Source: Verrucomicrobiales bacterium
GTDB lineage: Bacteria > Verrucomicrobiota > Verrucomicrobiia > Verrucomicrobiales > DEV007
Direction: 5' to 3'
Length of the DNA: 64,000 nt
Assembly: GCA_029213195.1 (NCBI GenBank)
Contig: JARGNI010000024.1
Span: 28,028-92,027, forward strand
This document shows positions 9,420 through 19,074 of the stretch, in pieces. The position numbers and the translations under genes are program-made. Below the pieces are notes generated by a model, which saw only the letters and a list, made by a program, of their open reading frames with translations, was not told the DNA's origin and did no database searches. Positions within the stretch are counted from its first letter, which is position 1. Every line of letters begins with the position of its first letter.

Positions 9420-10277
9420 CTACCCGAAGGCAAATTCAGCCCCCAACGGCAACACCACCGAAGTCGCCCCCGTCTTCTCGATCGCTTCGACGAACTGCGG
9501 GAGCGCAACCCCCGGCAGACAACGCGGCTCTTTCTCATATCCCCGGAAGAACCAGTCCCAGTGACAGGGGATCACGAATCGTGGTCGGAGCAACTCGATT
9601 GCCTTCCTGACATAGTCGGGGCGAGATTGCCACCCCACCGCGCAGAGACACAGGACGTCGACTTCGATCCCGGCGAGTTCTTCCTCCACGAAATCCGCCG
9701 AGTCGATGTGCATGATGCGGATGCCTCCCATCGTGACGAGCCAGTCGAGGACCAGCCCATGACGCAGCTTGGTAAATCGCACCGGCCACTCCGAGAGTTC
9801 GGGGATATCGCCCGGAAGTGGAACCCTCCCCATCACTTTCCCATGGAAAGAGGCAAAGCCACGCACCGTTGTCGTTTCGCCGCAGGCAATATCTTCTCCG
9901 CCGGAAGTGGCGATGAGTTGCTCCTCGGGCAGTCCGGCAGCTCGACCGACCACGCGAGTCGAATGAGACCCGATGAGTCGGGCGCCGGTTTGATGACACA
10001 ACTCGGGAGCGTCGAGAATATGATCGTGATGAGAATGCCCGATGAGAACCTCATCGGCGCGAGGGATCGCTCTTCGAATCAATTCCGAGTCCGAGTCCAG
10101 TTTGCAAAAGAGCGTCTTGAGGATGCCGGGACGAGTCAGGAAAGGATCCAAAACGACTACCCTTTCCTCAGTCTTGAGAACGAAGCCGGCTGTCCCGAGG
10201 TACTCGATCGTGACCTTCCCGTCCACTGGCGCTTCTCTAGAATAATAGAGGGAAGGATCGACACAAGAGAGAAACAT
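9420..10277 (-). CDS. MBL-fold metallo-hydrolase
   Basis: The 285-residue protein is a beta-lactamase-fold metal-dependent hydrolase. It shows the metal-binding signature HSHHDH (about residues 81-86) after the family's LGTAGFVLKTEERVVVLDPFL start, a later IMHIDSADF strand with a metal-ligand Asp, and VIPCHWDWF with a C-terminal His ligand. The overall layout is closest to the UlaG-like branch, but the substrate cannot be read from the sequence. No signal peptide is obvious, so it is probably cytoplasmic. It ends tail to tail with the gene at 8832. Confidence 0.85.
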   Translation of the reverse strand: MFLSCVDPSLYYSREAPVDGKVTIEYLGTAGFVLKTEERVVVLDPFLTRPGILKTLFCKLDSDSELIRRAIPRADEVLIGHSHHDHILDAPELCHQTGARLIGSHSTRVVGRAAGLPEEQLIATSGGEDIACGETTTVRGFASFHGKVMGRVPLPGDIPELSEWPVRFTKLRHGLVLDWLVTMGGIRIMHIDSADFVEEELAGIEVDVLCLCAVGWQSRPDYVRKAIELLRPRFVIPCHWDWFFRGYEKEPRCLPGVALPQFVEAIEKTGATSVVLPLGAEFAFG

Positions 10278-10343
10278 GGAGAACGGGGTTTTCAGTAGAA
10301 ACGTCTCATCAACTCCGTCTCTTGGAAAAATCCGAAAACCTCC

Positions 10344-11003
10344 TCAGCTCAGCTCCCTGAGCACGGCAGGCTCCTCCGCGATTCTGGAACGCCCGACCCG
10401 ATGGCCGGACCAGGCAGAGGGTCGCTTGACGAGTCCTGCGAAAAGTCCGCAGACCAACCCAACCACATGAGCCGAAGTCACAGGAATGAATTCCTGGTTG
10501 GTCCGATCGACAAAAAACGTGTCACCCGTGGTCCATTCGAAGAGGGTCTTTGCGAGAATTCCGACCAGACCAGAAATCGCCAACCATCGCCCTGCGCCCT
10601 TTCTCTGCCACAATCCTGCCAGGACCAATCCAAAGAGCGCCGAGTCCACTCCCGAAAGTCCCCGATAGGTCGCAAACTCCGGACGAAACCAGGCGATCTC
10701 GATTGGAATCGCGAGAGCCGAGAGAAGCAAACACAGCAGCACTCGACCGGGGAGAATGCGGATGGCCGCATCGCCCAACCCGACCAAAGCCGCGACATCC
10801 CAGAGAAGGTGATCCCACGACCAGTGGGTGAGATGGCCCGTCAAGGCGGTCAGTCCGCTCTGCGGAAAGGAGAGCGAACGCTGCCATTGCAGTACCTCCC
10901 CGATCGCGGGGAAGCACTGAATGAAGATGGAAAGCAACGCCAGGCTGCCGATCACGACCCCGCTGACAAGAGGGGTCGAAGGGAGGTCCACTCGAGTTTT
11001 CAT
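10344..11003 (-). CDS. rrtA: Rhombosortase (rhomboid-family sorting protease)
   Basis: The 219-residue multi-pass protein carries the rhomboid intramembrane serine protease core: HLTHWSWDHLLWD early, the catalytic serine in GLSGVDSALFG (about residues 126-136) and the catalytic His in SAHVVGLVCG (about 189-198). Its small size and HxxxWxxxHLxxD layout fit rhombosortases, which remove GlyGly-CTERM tails from exported proteins. It lies 23 bases downstream of a gene whose product ends in exactly such a tail, which supports the call. The specific symbol rests on this context. Confidence 0.8.
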   Translation of the reverse strand: MKTRVDLPSTPLVSGVVIGSLALLSIFIQCFPAIGEVLQWQRSLSFPQSGLTALTGHLTHWSWDHLLWDVAALVGLGDAAIRILPGRVLLCLLLSALAIPIEIAWFRPEFATYRGLSGVDSALFGLVLAGLWQRKGAGRWLAISGLVGILAKTLFEWTTGDTFFVDRTNQEFIPVTSAHVVGLVCGLFAGLVKRPSAWSGHRVGRSRIAEEPAVLRELS

Positions 11004-11026
11004 GGCGCTGCCAGTGTCTTGAGAAA

Positions 11027-13063
11027 CTACGCGTCCTTGCGAATCCCCAACTTGGCCGCAAGTCCCGAGAAGAGCAGCAGGAGAACCACAGCGAAAGGAG
11101 GCAGAGCACCGCCGCCTCCGCCACCACCGGAAATCCGGGGAGCATTGCCGGGAGTGAATGGCTTCGCTTTATCGACTCGATAGGAAGTCGGAGTCGGAGC
11201 CGCTGCCCGAGCCGATTGCGCCGCATTTTCCCGAGCGACCCGATCCCGGTTCTTTCGGGAAATCCCGTGACGCTCGAAGGCGTCGTCCGCAAGAACCAAC
11301 ATGGCCGTTTCATCCGTCACGAGCTGGTATTCGAGACCGAGGTCGCGGATCGCATCTTCCGACTCACGCACGGGCATTTCGCCCTGGTTGGCACGGAGCT
11401 CGATCTGCTCGATCTGGTCCAGAGCCCAGAGGCGTTCGATCTCAGGATTGGCCGTATCGACGTCCGGGAATTCGAACTCGGTGTGATAGGTCTTGTCCTC
11501 ACCCGTGAGCCGGGCTTCCAGGGTCAGCTCGGCCTTCCCTCCTTTTTCATACTGACCAAACATGACCAGCTGTTCGCCCCGATAGATCTTGCCCGGCAGT
11601 TTTCCGGATACGTTGAAGGTCTTCACTCCCTTGATCGAGAACTCGGCGTCGTGCAGCGACTCGTGAACGATCTTGCTCTTCGCCTGGAGAATCTGCCCCA
11701 TGATGTCGTCGGCATTGGAGACTCCCGCATAGAATCCTCCACTGCCTTCGCAGACCGTGCGCATCAGCGGCCAGTTGGCACTGTTGCCGAGAAGAAATCC
11801 AAAAATCCGGATGTCGTGCTGCTTGGTCAACTCGTGAAACTTTACAGGATCGACGATCCCCCGGTTGGTCACGCCGTCCGTCACAAGCACCACGCTGGTC
11901 GCCCGGTCATCATCAAGTTTCTTCATCGCGAGGTCGAGCCCAGCGTAGATGTCCGTGCCGCCGTTCGTCCGCAGTCCCTGGATTTTCTTCACCGTCTTCT
12001 CAACATTTTCCGGAGTGGCCGTGACCCATCCTCCGGTAAAATCTCTCGCACTGTCGGAGAAGGTAACGACTCGAAAGCGGTCCTTCGGCGACATGTTGCC
12101 GATAACCCGGGTGACCCCGTCGGTGAGGGTATGAATCTTCGAAGCCATGCTTCCCGACGTGTCGAGGACATAGACGTAGTCCGCCCCATTCTCGATCGGC
12201 TTGAGATCGATCCCCGGAGTCACGACCATCATGAAGGTCCCTTCCTTGGCTCCCTCTTCCCGGAACGGAACGACCTCGACTCGCCCCGGCAGATCCTGCG
12301 CGAGTCGGTAGTAGACGACGAGATCCTGATTCAACGCCTGTCCCTGTTTCTCGAGAAGCATCCGGTAGTGACCGTCCTGCAGTTTCTCCGTCGTCGTCTC
12401 GTTCTCAAACCCAGGGATGCGAACCTGCTCGATCGGCCAGGCTGATTTCAGGATGACTTCGGCCGAGAAATTTCCTTCCACAGCATCGTGGACCGGATTC
12501 CAGAAGCTGAAGGCTGCCGGGTCGTCGGTGCCCCCTTCTTCGAGCGGATAAAGATACCGCCCGATCCCGGTATCGATGGGAACCGGCTGGTAGTAGACGA
12601 CGCGGATCCGAGTTTCGTCGTGAGCCTTCACCGGATGAACCCGAAACTCGAAGGCCTTGAAGCTATCCTTCGTCGCGAGACCGACATCGCTGCCTGCCTT
12701 TTTCTCACTCTCATAGATCGTCTGCGCTTTCTGGCGTTCGACGACTTCGCCGTGAATGTCGCGCTCCCCCATGGTGAGCGTGACTTCCGAGAGACTGGCG
12801 CTCTTCGGAAGAGGACAGCGATACACAGCCTCCAGGTCGATATCGTTGGGATTGTAAAAGGTCTGGAGGACCTCCGTCTTCGCGAAGCCATTGTTGATCG
12901 TGACTTTCACGTGATGATCGCGAATCGCGATCGGGGCATGCGGCGATCCTTTCGGAGTCAGCGTGCCGGCGGCAAAGGCGCCTGAGGTGGTAATGACGAG
13001 AGCAGCGGTCGCTGCGACAGCAATTGCTGCGGGTTTCGTGATGAAGCGATGGAATGTTTTCAT
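11027..13063 (-). CDS. VIT-VWA domain protein with GlyGly-CTERM-like tail
   Basis: The 678-residue protein has a signal peptide (ending GAFAAG), a VIT domain (residues about 25-150, KVTINNGFAKTEVLQTFYNP), a von Willebrand A domain with an intact metal-binding MIDAS (VYVLDTSGSM, about 310) and a C-terminal tail. The tail is a run of glycines (GGGGGGGALPP), a hydrophobic helix and basic IRKDA, the layout of GlyGly-CTERM sorting signals. Related VIT-VWA proteins of marine proteobacteria are sortase targets; here the adjacent protease is a rhombosortase. The ATG at 13063 begins the signal peptide; a TTG at 13090 is also open. The product is expected on the cell surface. Confidence 0.88.
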   Translation of the reverse strand: MKTFHRFITKPAAIAVAATAALVITTSGAFAAGTLTPKGSPHAPIAIRDHHVKVTINNGFAKTEVLQTFYNPNDIDLEAVYRCPLPKSASLSEVTLTMGERDIHGEVVERQKAQTIYESEKKAGSDVGLATKDSFKAFEFRVHPVKAHDETRIRVVYYQPVPIDTGIGRYLYPLEEGGTDDPAAFSFWNPVHDAVEGNFSAEVILKSAWPIEQVRIPGFENETTTEKLQDGHYRMLLEKQGQALNQDLVVYYRLAQDLPGRVEVVPFREEGAKEGTFMMVVTPGIDLKPIENGADYVYVLDTSGSMASKIHTLTDGVTRVIGNMSPKDRFRVVTFSDSARDFTGGWVTATPENVEKTVKKIQGLRTNGGTDIYAGLDLAMKKLDDDRATSVVLVTDGVTNRGIVDPVKFHELTKQHDIRIFGFLLGNSANWPLMRTVCEGSGGFYAGVSNADDIMGQILQAKSKIVHESLHDAEFSIKGVKTFNVSGKLPGKIYRGEQLVMFGQYEKGGKAELTLEARLTGEDKTYHTEFEFPDVDTANPEIERLWALDQIEQIELRANQGEMPVRESEDAIRDLGLEYQLVTDETAMLVLADDAFERHGISRKNRDRVARENAAQSARAAAPTPTSYRVDKAKPFTPGNAPRISGGGGGGGALPPFAVVLLLLFSGLAAKLGIRKDA

Positions 13064-13098
13064 AACCCTGAAAACATGACCCGCTTCCAAACATTTAC

Positions 13099-13131
13099 TA
13101 AATCGATATAATTTTTCTTACCATCGATTTA
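13099..13131. promoter_or_regulatory. AT-rich inverted repeat upstream of the VIT-VWA gene
   Basis: Arms TAAATCGAT (13099-13107) and ATCGATTTA (13123-13131) are perfect inverted repeats with a 15-base spacer. They lie about 35 bases upstream of the VIT-VWA start, inside the most AT-rich stretch of this region. The geometry (about 2 helical turns between arm centres) fits a dimeric regulator operator; no regulator is identified. Confidence 0.4.
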
Positions 13132-13175
13132 AATGATTCTATATCTACCGAGCTTTGAGCTTTCCACACCGCTGT

Positions 13176-14669
13176 CTAAGCCAGGATGGAGTCGAGCACC
13201 TTGGCATGTTCGACACCGGTCAATCGTTGGTTGAGTCCGCGAAACTTGAAGGTGAACCGCTCGTGATCGATCCCGAGAAGATGAAGGATGGTCGCATTGA
13301 GATCGCGAATATGAACCGGATCTCTGGCGATGTTGTAGGCGTAGTCATCGGTTTCGCCGTAGTCGAAGCCAGCCTTGGTGCCACCTCCTGCCATCCAGGT
13401 CGTGAAACAGCGGCCGTGGTGATCCCGACCCGAGGTGGGTGCCCCGAACAGTCCCTGGCTGTAGACCGTTCGACCAAACTCCCCTCCCCAGATCACGAGG
13501 GTATCCTCGAGCATTCCGAGCCGTTTCAAATCCTTCACCAACGCGGCCGATCCCTGGTCCACATCCTGACACTGTCTCGGCAGTTGATTGCGGATGGAGA
13601 TATGCTGATCCCATCCACGGTGAAAAAGCTGGATGAATCGGACCCCTCGTTCCGCCATGCGTCGGGCCATGAGACAGTTGGCCGCGAAGGTTCCCGGACG
13701 CCGTGCCTCTTCTCCATACAGCTCAAAGGTCGACTCGGGTTCATCGGAAAGATCGGTCAGGTCGGGCACCGAGGTCTGCATGCGATACGCCATCTCATAG
13801 GCCTCGACCCGAGCGAGGGTCTCGGGATCTCCCGCCTCCTCGGAATAGCGACGATTCAGATCCCCGAGGGTATCGAGCAATCGACGACGGGCATCGGAGG
13901 AGACACCCGGAGGATTCTTCAGATAGAGAACGGGATTCGCCCCCGGGCGGAGCATGACTCCTTGATGGCTCGAAGGCAGGTAACCGCTCCCCCAGAGGCG
14001 GGAGAAAAGCGGCTGACCGGGATTCTTTCCTGTACCCTGGCTGAGCAGGACCATGTAGGCGGGAAAATTGTCATTCTCTCTTCCGAGACCATAGCTGAGC
14101 CAGGCACCCATGGACGCATGCCCCATCTGCTGGGAACCGGTGTTGATGTAGGTGACCCCTGGATCGTGATTGATCGCTTCGGTCCACATCGACCGAATGA
14201 TCGTCATGTCATCGGCGATCCCTTGGATATGCGGAAGAGGGTTCCCGATCCAGGTCCCGTGATCGCCACACCGCTTCCCGCCCCAGAGTGGCTTCACCAC
14301 CGGGAAACTCGCCTGCCGCGCTGTCATCCCTGTGAGCCGCTGTTCTCCGCGCACCGAGGCCGGGAGATCAGACCCGTGGAACCGATCGAGGGACTCCTTG
14401 TGATCGAAAAGATCGACGTGACTCGGGCCGCCCGACTGAAACAGGTAGATGACCCGCTTCGCTTTGGCGGCGAAGTGAGGCAATCCCGGAAGCCCTTCGC
14501 CAGAGCCTGCTTCGCGCAGGGGAGAAACGGCACCCTGGGAGTCTGCAGCCATCATCTGCCCCAAGGCGAGACCGCCCAACCCGGCCGCGCCGCGACCGAG
14601 AAGCGATCGCCGAGTCATGGCCTGGCGTTGTTGTTCGTCAAGAGTATCCAGCAACGAGATGCGTTTCAT
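13176..14669 (-). CDS. DUF1501 domain-containing protein (Tat-exported)
   Basis: DUF1501 proteins are abundant in Planctomycetota and Verrucomicrobiota, fold like sulfatases/alkaline phosphatases, and usually sit beside PSD1 genes. This 497-residue copy begins with a twin-arginine signal ([15 protein letters not shown], about residues 19-33) and shows the family segments [25 protein letters not shown] and GRDHHGRCF. The biochemical role is not established. It is the last gene of the leftward operon that starts with the sigma factor at 20.6 kb, 6 bases after the sulfatase stop. Confidence 0.92.
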   Translation of the reverse strand: MKRISLLDTLDEQQRQAMTRRSLLGRGAAGLGGLALGQMMAADSQGAVSPLREAGSGEGLPGLPHFAAKAKRVIYLFQSGGPSHVDLFDHKESLDRFHGSDLPASVRGEQRLTGMTARQASFPVVKPLWGGKRCGDHGTWIGNPLPHIQGIADDMTIIRSMWTEAINHDPGVTYINTGSQQMGHASMGAWLSYGLGRENDNFPAYMVLLSQGTGKNPGQPLFSRLWGSGYLPSSHQGVMLRPGANPVLYLKNPPGVSSDARRRLLDTLGDLNRRYSEEAGDPETLARVEAYEMAYRMQTSVPDLTDLSDEPESTFELYGEEARRPGTFAANCLMARRMAERGVRFIQLFHRGWDQHISIRNQLPRQCQDVDQGSAALVKDLKRLGMLEDTLVIWGGEFGRTVYSQGLFGAPTSGRDHHGRCFTTWMAGGGTKAGFDYGETDDYAYNIARDPVHIRDLNATILHLLGIDHERFTFKFRGLNQRLTGVEHAKVLDSILA

Positions 14670-14675
14670 AAAAGG

Positions 14676-15995
14676 TCAGGGTTGGGGAAAGGTTTGCAGG
14701 AGAAGAGAACGAAACCGTTCGACCCGTTCGGACTCCTCGTCCGCGAGGTTGGTTTCTTCGTCAGGATCGGAAGGCAGGTGAAACAGCTGAACGGGAACCC
14801 GATCCCACTCCTGCACCGTCCGATAGCGAGTCGTGTCACTGCCCTCGTGGCGAAGGAGAAATTTCCAATCCCCCTCTCGAAGCCAGCTGTATTGGAGGGT
14901 CTCGAACGGCTTCCCCGGTGTCATGTTGTGAATCGAGTACGCAGCTCCCGCGACTCGCTCCCGTTTCTCACGGGTCAGATCAATACCGGGCAGGCCCTCC
15001 GGCGGATCCAACCCACAGAGGGAAACAATCGTCGGGAAAAGATCGAGGGAACTGGCGAAGGTTTCCGGTCGACTCGGCTCGATCTTTCCTTTCCACGAAA
15101 AGAAGATCGGGGTCCGAACCCCCAACTCGTAGGGAGAACCCTTCGACTTGGGAGCGAAGCCGGGCCACCACCCCTTCGGCAGCGGGATCTTCGAATCCGC
15201 AGCGGCGAGCCAGCCGTTGTCACACACGCAGAAGATGAGGGTATTTTCCCGAATCCCGCGTCGATCGAGGGAGGCGAGCAATTCCCCACAAGTGGCATCG
15301 AACCACTCGCACATCGCGAAATACCGAGCCGTCGCCTTGCTGAGTCCTTTGTCCTCGTAGGGCTCCAGGAACCGGGCCGGAGGATTGTGGGGCGTGTGGG
15401 GAAGAAACGGAGCATACCAGAGAAAGAACGGCTTCTCTTCTTCCGCCGCCGTATCGAGAAACGCATCGATCTGCGCCATCCCCTTGCGTCCGATCGCGAG
15501 ACCGGCGTCGCCATGTCGTCCCCCTTTCGAAGCATCTCCGTGGGTCATTCCATGGGTAAACCCTCCGTCCTTCCAGGAGCCTTCCCACCATTTCCCGGAC
15601 TGGAAAGCGAGATACCCTCGCTCGGTGAGGAACCGGATGAGACTGGGGTGGGAATGAAATGCTTCTCGGACTGGGCGATCCTCACGGTCACGTTCTGCCC
15701 TCTTCGCAGGACTGACATCATTCCCAACGACTCCATGTCGATGAGGAGGCAACCCGGTAACGATCGATGCCAGAGAAGGCCGACACAGCGGCGAGACCAC
15801 GTAGCCCTTCTCGAACAGCAGCGACTCCTTGGCCAACTGATCGAGATGAGGAGTGCGAACCACCTCGTGCCCCATGAATCCATAATCCGTCCATCCCTGG
15901 TCATCGGAGAGAATCAGAACCACATTGGGGCGATCTTCCGCTGCCGTGGCGGGCGAAAGGATCAGGGCCAGGAAAACCAACAAGAGCGCTCTCAT
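14676..15995 (-). CDS. Sulfatase (formylglycine type, variant motif)
   Basis: The 439-residue protein has a signal peptide (about 18 residues) and the sulfatase fold: metal-binding DD at 31-32 (LILSDDQGWTDYG), the active-site cysteine in C71-R-P-S-L75 ASIVTG, GKWWEG and a late PFLPHTPH. Members hydrolyse sulfate esters, often on sulfated polysaccharides, after the cysteine is oxidised to formylglycine. The usual CxPSR core reads CRPSL here, with Leu in place of Arg. It lies between the PSD1 gene (1 base away) and DUF1501 gene in one operon. Exported, probably periplasmic; substrate unknown. Confidence 0.92.
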   Translation of the reverse strand: MRALLLVFLALILSPATAAEDRPNVVLILSDDQGWTDYGFMGHEVVRTPHLDQLAKESLLFEKGYVVSPLCRPSLASIVTGLPPHRHGVVGNDVSPAKRAERDREDRPVREAFHSHPSLIRFLTERGYLAFQSGKWWEGSWKDGGFTHGMTHGDASKGGRHGDAGLAIGRKGMAQIDAFLDTAAEEEKPFFLWYAPFLPHTPHNPPARFLEPYEDKGLSKATARYFAMCEWFDATCGELLASLDRRGIRENTLIFCVCDNGWLAAADSKIPLPKGWWPGFAPKSKGSPYELGVRTPIFFSWKGKIEPSRPETFASSLDLFPTIVSLCGLDPPEGLPGIDLTREKRERVAGAAYSIHNMTPGKPFETLQYSWLREGDWKFLLRHEGSDTTRYRTVQEWDRVPVQLFHLPSDPDEETNLADEESERVERFRSLLLQTFPQP

Positions 15996-15996
15996 A

Positions 15997-18900
15997 TCAG
16001 TGCCTCGTCAGGGTTTCACTCAGGTTGAAAAGCAAGGCGGAAACCTGCGTCCACGCCGCGAGATCGACCACGGGAAGGGTTTCGTCCAAGGGGGCTTCGC
16101 CGACGGCAACGGCCAGGGCAGCTGCCTCGCGGTCCTGCTCGAAACGAGAAAACTCATCCGTCAGGAAGGAGGACAGGGCATTGATCTCGGCGTCGGCTGG
16201 AAGTCGTCCCGTGATCTTTTCGAAGGCGATCTGCAAACGCTGCCGCTCATCGCCATCGCCGGACTCCTGGAGCAAGTTCTCAGCAAAGACCCGAGCGGCT
16301 TCGGCGAACTGTGGATCATTCAGCGTCACCAACGCCTGCAGCGGAGTATTGGTCACCCCTCGTTCCGTGATGCACATCTCTCGGTTGGGAGCATCGAAAG
16401 CGGCCATGCTGGGATGGGGACTCGTTCGCTTCACGATGGTGTAGAGACTGCGTCGATAGAGTTTCTCTCCTCGATCCTGAACAAAGACCTGCTTCGTCGC
16501 CGGAGTGCTACCGAAGTGACTCACCTCTTTCCAGAGACCAGGAGGTTGATAGGGCTGCACACTGGGACCTCCGATTCTCGGAACGAGGAGACCACTGAGC
16601 GAGAGCGCCTGGTCACGGACAAATTCTGCCGCGAGACGGAAACGAGGACCTCGGGCGAGTAGCTCATTGTCAGGATCTCGCTCCAACTCTTCGGGAGTGG
16701 CCTCGGAGCTCTGGCGATAGGTAGCGCTGCTCACGATCTTTCGAATCAGTTCTTTCTGATCCCATCCACTTTCCACGAACTCCACCGCCAACCAATCGAT
16801 CAGGTCCGGATGCGACGGCCACGATCCCTGCGAACCAAAATCGGCGGTCGTCGTCACGATTCCCTGACCGAAAAACAACGCCCAGATTCGATTCACCGCG
16901 ACTCGCGCCGTCAAGGGGTGATCGGGTTGCGTCATCCAGCGGGCCAGGTCCAACCGCGTCGCTTTCTCTTCCGCCTGCAACGGAGGGAGAATCTTCGGTG
17001 TCGTTGAATAAACTTTCTCGGTGGGCGCATCGTACTGCCCCCGATCGAGAATGAAGGTCTCTCTCGGCTTGGGCGCGGCATCCATCACGAGCGCGGAATG
17101 TTTCTTTGTCAGGACGTCTATTCGCTCCTCGAGGTTCGCGATCCGAATCCGGGCTCTCTCGAGGGAAGGAGCCTCTTCCCGAAAGGCGGCCAGGACTTGC
17201 TCACGTTCCTGCTCTGTCCAATCCGATTCCGTTTTTCGCAGGATCTCCGACAGGTCGGAAGCAAACCGGCTATCGGTGTCATTCCCCTGGAAGGCTTCGA
17301 TGCGCCACTGAAATGGAAGCGACGCCGGGCGCCCATAGAACACCATCGCAGTCAGGTAGGGGGTTTCTTCCGGAACGATGGGGTCCGCAAAAGTGATCGT
17401 CAGATGCGGGTTCTCATCCCCGGACTCCGGCTGCCACCAATGGAGATTCCGTTCATCAAGAACATGAGCCGGCGAGTTCCCCTCTCCCGTCGAACTCGCG
17501 GTCGCCTGGTCGATCACCGATTGGTTGTAGAACTCGACCTGCTTCGCGGCCTGTTTCCCCGCCGAAACCAAAACCGTGGTCACCTTCGGGACTCCATCCG
17601 GGTGAGGCGTCAATTTCCCGCTCTCGGAATCGGGAACGAAATGAATCCGGATACCATGGACGGCGTCGACCTCCGGCAACTTCAAGGCATGACTAAAGGC
17701 ATTGAGACCTTTCCCTGGTTGCGTCACGACGACGGCACCATCCTCCGCGATTTCGTAGGGCCCCGGACGGTTCGGACTGGAGGCATCGAGCGTTTCCATT
17801 CGTTGGAGGGAAAACCCTTCGCCACGATTTCGTTCTTCCTCCTGCACCTCGGCAAGCCACTCGGCAAACCCGTCCCGGGTCTCCTCGAGATAGGACCGCA
17901 ATGACGCAAGTTCCTGCCTCACCTCGTCCAACTCACCATCGGGAATCACGGTATGCGCCAGGATGCTCGGCTTCGCATTCACCCCTGCATTTCCATCGAG
18001 TCCCCGATCGCTCAGCTCGTTGAAGAAGGAAAAGAACTCGTAGTATTCGCGAATCGAAATGGGATCGTACTTGTGATCGTGACATTGAGCGCAGGCCATG
18101 GTCAGACCGAGAAAAACCTCGCTGGTCGTTTTCACTCGATCCGCAGCATAGTTCGTCAGGTTCTCGGCCGGGATCGTTCCGCCCTCGTGAGTGATCATGT
18201 GGTTCCGGTTGAATCCCGTCGCCACGATCTGCGCTGGAGTCGCCTCGGGGAGAAGATCTCCCGCGATCTGTTCGATCGTGAACTGATCGAAGGATTTGTT
18301 CTCGTTGTAGGCCTGGATGACCCAGTCCCGCCACAGCCACATGTCCCGCCCCCCGTCGATCGAATAGCCATTGGTGTCCGCATACCGGGACTGATCGAGC
18401 CATGGCACCGCCATCCGCTCGCCAAAATGGGGTGAGGCCAACAAGCGATCCACCGTCGCAGCCCAGGTCGACTCGGCGTCCTGCTGATACTCCGAAACAA
18501 ATTTCCTGACTTCCTCCCGAGTCGGAGGCAAACCGGTCAGGTCGAAGGTCAGTCGCCGGATCAGGGTGCGGGGATCGGCTTCCTCCGACGGCTTCATCTC
18601 CTCCTCCCTGAGGCGTTCGAGAACAAAGGTATCGATCGGATTCTTCATCCAATCCGAAGTGATCCGTGGGAGCAAGGGACGCTGGGGCGTCTCAAAAGCC
18701 CAGTGGCCTTCATACTCGGCGCCTTCTTCGATCCAGCGTTTCAGAGTCTTTTTCTGCGCTTCGGTCAGCACGAGGTGGGACTTCGGAGGCGGCATCAACT
18801 CATCCGGATCGTCGGAAACAATCCGGAGCCAGGCTTCACTCTCTTCCGCGTTTCCCGGAAGAATGGCCTGATACCCCCCGAGATCCGCAAGCGCTCCCTC

Positions 18901-19074
18901 GAGGGTATTGAGCCGAAGATCTGCCTTCCGTCCGTGTTCGTCGGGTCCATGGCAGTGAAAACAGGTTTCCGAGAGAATCGGACGAACGTCTCGGTTGAAC
19001 TGAATCGTTTCGGTCCGAGCCAGGGAGGGCCCCAAAACGAGAAGCGGGATGAGAGGGAAAAGAGTCGACTTCAT
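15997..19074 (-). CDS. PSD1 / planctomycete cytochrome C domain protein (DUF1549-DUF1553)
   Basis: The 1025-residue exported protein starts with a signal peptide, then a planctomycete-type cytochrome domain with a single haem-binding CFHCHG (about residue 38), followed by DUF1549 (about 145-350, DTFVLERLREEEMKPS; AQCHDHKYDPI holds a further CxxCH-like site), a ConA-like linker and DUF1553 at the C-terminus (about 700-960, ARVAVNRIWALFFGQGIV; NTPLQALVTLNDPQF). The family is typical of Planctomycetota and Verrucomicrobiota; a role in carbohydrate or sulfate-ester catabolism with redox chemistry is proposed only from context. It overlaps the anti-sigma gene by 4 bases. Confidence 0.93.
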   Translation of the reverse strand: MKSTLFPLIPLLVLGPSLARTETIQFNRDVRPILSETCFHCHGPDEHGRKADLRLNTLEGALADLGGYQAILPGNAEESEAWLRIVSDDPDELMPPPKSHLVLTEAQKKTLKRWIEEGAEYEGHWAFETPQRPLLPRITSDWMKNPIDTFVLERLREEEMKPSEEADPRTLIRRLTFDLTGLPPTREEVRKFVSEYQQDAESTWAATVDRLLASPHFGERMAVPWLDQSRYADTNGYSIDGGRDMWLWRDWVIQAYNENKSFDQFTIEQIAGDLLPEATPAQIVATGFNRNHMITHEGGTIPAENLTNYAADRVKTTSEVFLGLTMACAQCHDHKYDPISIREYYEFFSFFNELSDRGLDGNAGVNAKPSILAHTVIPDGELDEVRQELASLRSYLEETRDGFAEWLAEVQEEERNRGEGFSLQRMETLDASSPNRPGPYEIAEDGAVVVTQPGKGLNAFSHALKLPEVDAVHGIRIHFVPDSESGKLTPHPDGVPKVTTVLVSAGKQAAKQVEFYNQSVIDQATASSTGEGNSPAHVLDERNLHWWQPESGDENPHLTITFADPIVPEETPYLTAMVFYGRPASLPFQWRIEAFQGNDTDSRFASDLSEILRKTESDWTEQEREQVLAAFREEAPSLERARIRIANLEERIDVLTKKHSALVMDAAPKPRETFILDRGQYDAPTEKVYSTTPKILPPLQAEEKATRLDLARWMTQPDHPLTARVAVNRIWALFFGQGIVTTTADFGSQGSWPSHPDLIDWLAVEFVESGWDQKELIRKIVSSATYRQSSEATPEELERDPDNELLARGPRFRLAAEFVRDQALSLSGLLVPRIGGPSVQPYQPPGLWKEVSHFGSTPATKQVFVQDRGEKLYRRSLYTIVKRTSPHPSMAAFDAPNREMCITERGVTNTPLQALVTLNDPQFAEAARVFAENLLQESGDGDERQRLQIAFEKITGRLPADAEINALSSFLTDEFSRFEQDREAAALAVAVGEAPLDETLPVVDLAAWTQVSALLFNLSETLTRH

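Noticed and set aside
13155..16028. A 957-codon open frame on the plus strand
   Set aside because: It is antisense to the DUF1501 and sulfatase genes, shows no family motif and arises from GC-rich codon structure.
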